Assembly: GCF_022829445.1 (NCBI RefSeq)
Contig: NZ_JAKSXY010000046.1
Coordinates: forward strand, 1 to 64,000
Origin: Methylobacterium sp. J-068
Lineage (GTDB): Bacteria > Pseudomonadota > Alphaproteobacteria > Rhizobiales > Beijerinckiaceae
DNA: 64,000 nucleotides
Direction: 5' to 3'
Part shown: piece after piece, positions 63,020-64,000 of the stretch
Numbering within the stretch: the first letter of the stretch is position 1
How the letters are laid out: every line of letters starts with the position of its first letter
Made by a program: the position numbers and the translations under genes
The notes under the pieces: model-generated
Databases searched by the model: none
What the model saw: the letters and a program-made list of their open reading frames with translations, nothing else
What the model was told of the DNA's origin: nothing

Positions 63020-64000
63020 TCAGGCGTGATGGACGGACGGCGCGGACGCCTCGTCGCGGGCGCCGACGAAGCGGCCGAAGAGGCGCCCGAGGACGGCGCC
63101 GAGGCTGTCCATCAGCAGGAACACGGCGGGCACGAACACGAGCGAGAGCAGGGTCGAGACGATCAGGCCGGAGATCACCGCCACCGCCATCGGGGCGCGG
63201 AACTCGCCGCCGACCCCCAGCGCCATGGCGGAGGGCACCATGCCGGCCGCCATGGCGATGGTGGTCATCACGATGGGCCGGGCCCGCTTGAGCCCCGCAT
63301 CCACGATGGCCGTGACCCGGTCGACGCCGCGCCCCATCTCCTCGACGGCGAAGTCGACCAGCATGATGGCGTTCTTCGTCACCAGCCCCATCAGCATCAG
63401 GATGCCGATGACGACGGGCATCGAGATCGGCATGTTGAGGATCAGAAGGCCGAGGATCGCGCCGCCGATGGAGAGCGGCAGCGAGAACAGGATGGTCAGC
63501 GGCTGCAGGAACGAGCCGAACAGCAGCACCAGCACCGCGTAGACCATCATGATGCCGGCGCCCATCGCCATCAGGAAGCCCGAGAAGACCTCGGCCATGA
63601 TCTCCGCGTCGCCGGTCTGGCGGATGGTCACGCCCGGCGGCAGGTTCCGCGCGGTCGGCGTCTGGAGCGCCTGGGCGATCAGCGAGCCGAGGGCGTCCGA
63701 GCCCTCCATGTTGGCCTCGACGGCGACCCGCACCACGCGGTCGTAGCGCTCGATGGCGCCGGGGCCCTGGTCGAGCTCGATGTCGGCCACGGCCGCGAGC
63801 GGCACGGCGGCGCCGTTCCTGCCCGGCACCTTGAGGTTCTCCAGGCGCGAGACCGCGCCGCGCGCGCTCTCGGGCAGTTGCACCCGGATCGGAACCTGGC
63901 GGTCGGGCGCGTTGAACTTGGCCAGATTCAGGCCGATGTCGCCGATGGTGCCGACGCGCACCGTCTCCGCGATGGCGTCGGTGGAGACGCCGAGATCGGC
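63020..64000 (-). CDS. RND (AcrB/HAE1-type) efflux transporter, C-terminal portion
   Basis: The frame continues beyond the window edge, so this is the last ~326 residues of a pump normally near 1,030-1,050 residues. Visible are the end of the second periplasmic domain (QVPIRVQLPESARGAVSRLE, PLAAVADIELDQGPGAIERY) and the last membrane helices. These include LVLLFGSFLQPLTILFSLPLS, GILMLMGLVTKNAIMLVDFA (a family hallmark) and AVAVISGLIVSTLLSLVFVP. It acts in the inner membrane with a periplasmic adaptor and an outer-membrane channel, which should lie beyond this end. Substrate unknown. Confidence 0.9.
   Translation of the reverse strand, partial: ADLGVSTDAIAETVRVGTIGDIGLNLAKFNAPDRQVPIRVQLPESARGAVSRLENLKVPGRNGAAVPLAAVADIELDQGPGAIERYDRVVRVAVEANMEGSDALGSLIAQALQTPTARNLPPGVTIRQTGDAEIMAEVFSGFLMAMGAGIMMVYAVLVLLFGSFLQPLTILFSLPLSIGGAILGLLILNMPISMPVVIGILMLMGLVTKNAIMLVDFAVEEMGRGVDRVTAIVDAGLKRARPIVMTTIAMAAGMVPSAMALGVGGEFRAPMAVAVISGLIVSTLLSLVFVPAVFLLMDSLGAVLGRLFGRFVGARDEASAPSVHHA

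Overview
This is a high-G+C (roughly 70%) chromosomal segment from an alphaproteobacterium of the order Hyphomicrobiales (Rhizobiales). The best fit is Methylobacteriaceae (Methylobacterium-like), but that family-level call is inference. Three things support it: a circularly permuted two-piece tmRNA whose tag ends in ARLAA, an outer-membrane barrel protein ending in VRAGVNYKFGSY, and gene content typical of plant-associated and soil alphaproteobacteria. Genes are dense on both strands. No rRNA operon, prophage, CRISPR array or intact insertion sequence was found.

Layout. 1-10 kb: end of a porin-like gene, a strong bidirectional terminator, then minus-strand core genes: parE (topoisomerase IV), phoX (Tat-exported phosphatase with a Pho-box-like site), topA, and an AI-2E/PerM-family membrane protein with a long C-terminal extension. 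10-15.3 kb: a DivK-like receiver, a zinc alcohol dehydrogenase, small conserved proteins, the permuted ssrA gene, a decayed acetyltransferase, two stress or exported small proteins, and tRNA-Arg(ACG). 15.6-24.4 kb: a nitrile-utilisation locus with a cobalt-type nitrile hydratase (alpha, beta, activator), a complete Liv/amide-type ABC transporter including a LivM-LivG fusion, a nitrilase and a divergent LysR regulator. 24.8-33.1 kb: the complete kdp potassium system, kdpFABC-kdpDE, preceded by an extra 27-residue membrane miniprotein. 33.3-37.6 kb: a compact Kai-type operon with a ribbon-helix-helix protein, KaiC, two different KaiB proteins and a PAS hybrid histidine kinase, almost all overlapping. 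37.6-43.8 kb: a ureide-to-malate unit (dctA, ureidoglycine aminohydrolase, allA, malate synthase G) with a divergent LysR gene. 43.9-52 kb: an alpha/beta hydrolase, two MFS transporters, a LysE exporter with its LysR, VOC and SRPBCC proteins, an AraC regulator, a CYTH protein and a NUDIX hydrolase. 52-55.8 kb: phosphate genes (phoD and a Pit transporter with a small partner). 55.8-58.2 kb: an AT-richer, probably acquired island carrying a two-domain methyltransferase, next to an IS110-like remnant. 58.2-64 kb: putA, a small DUF6894-type protein, and the C-terminal part of an RND efflux pump running off the end.

How the parts work together. Several blocks are self-contained pathways with their own uptake and regulator. 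Nitriles are taken up and converted to amides or acids. Ureidoglycine goes to ureidoglycolate, then glyoxylate, then malate, with a dicarboxylate carrier. Potassium is scavenged under KdpDE control. Phosphate is released from esters (PhoX, PhoD) and imported (Pit). The Kai operon is the most intriguing unit: it has clock or timer ATPase parts and a possible output kinase but no KaiA, which fits an hourglass-type timer or stress module rather than a cyanobacterial clock.
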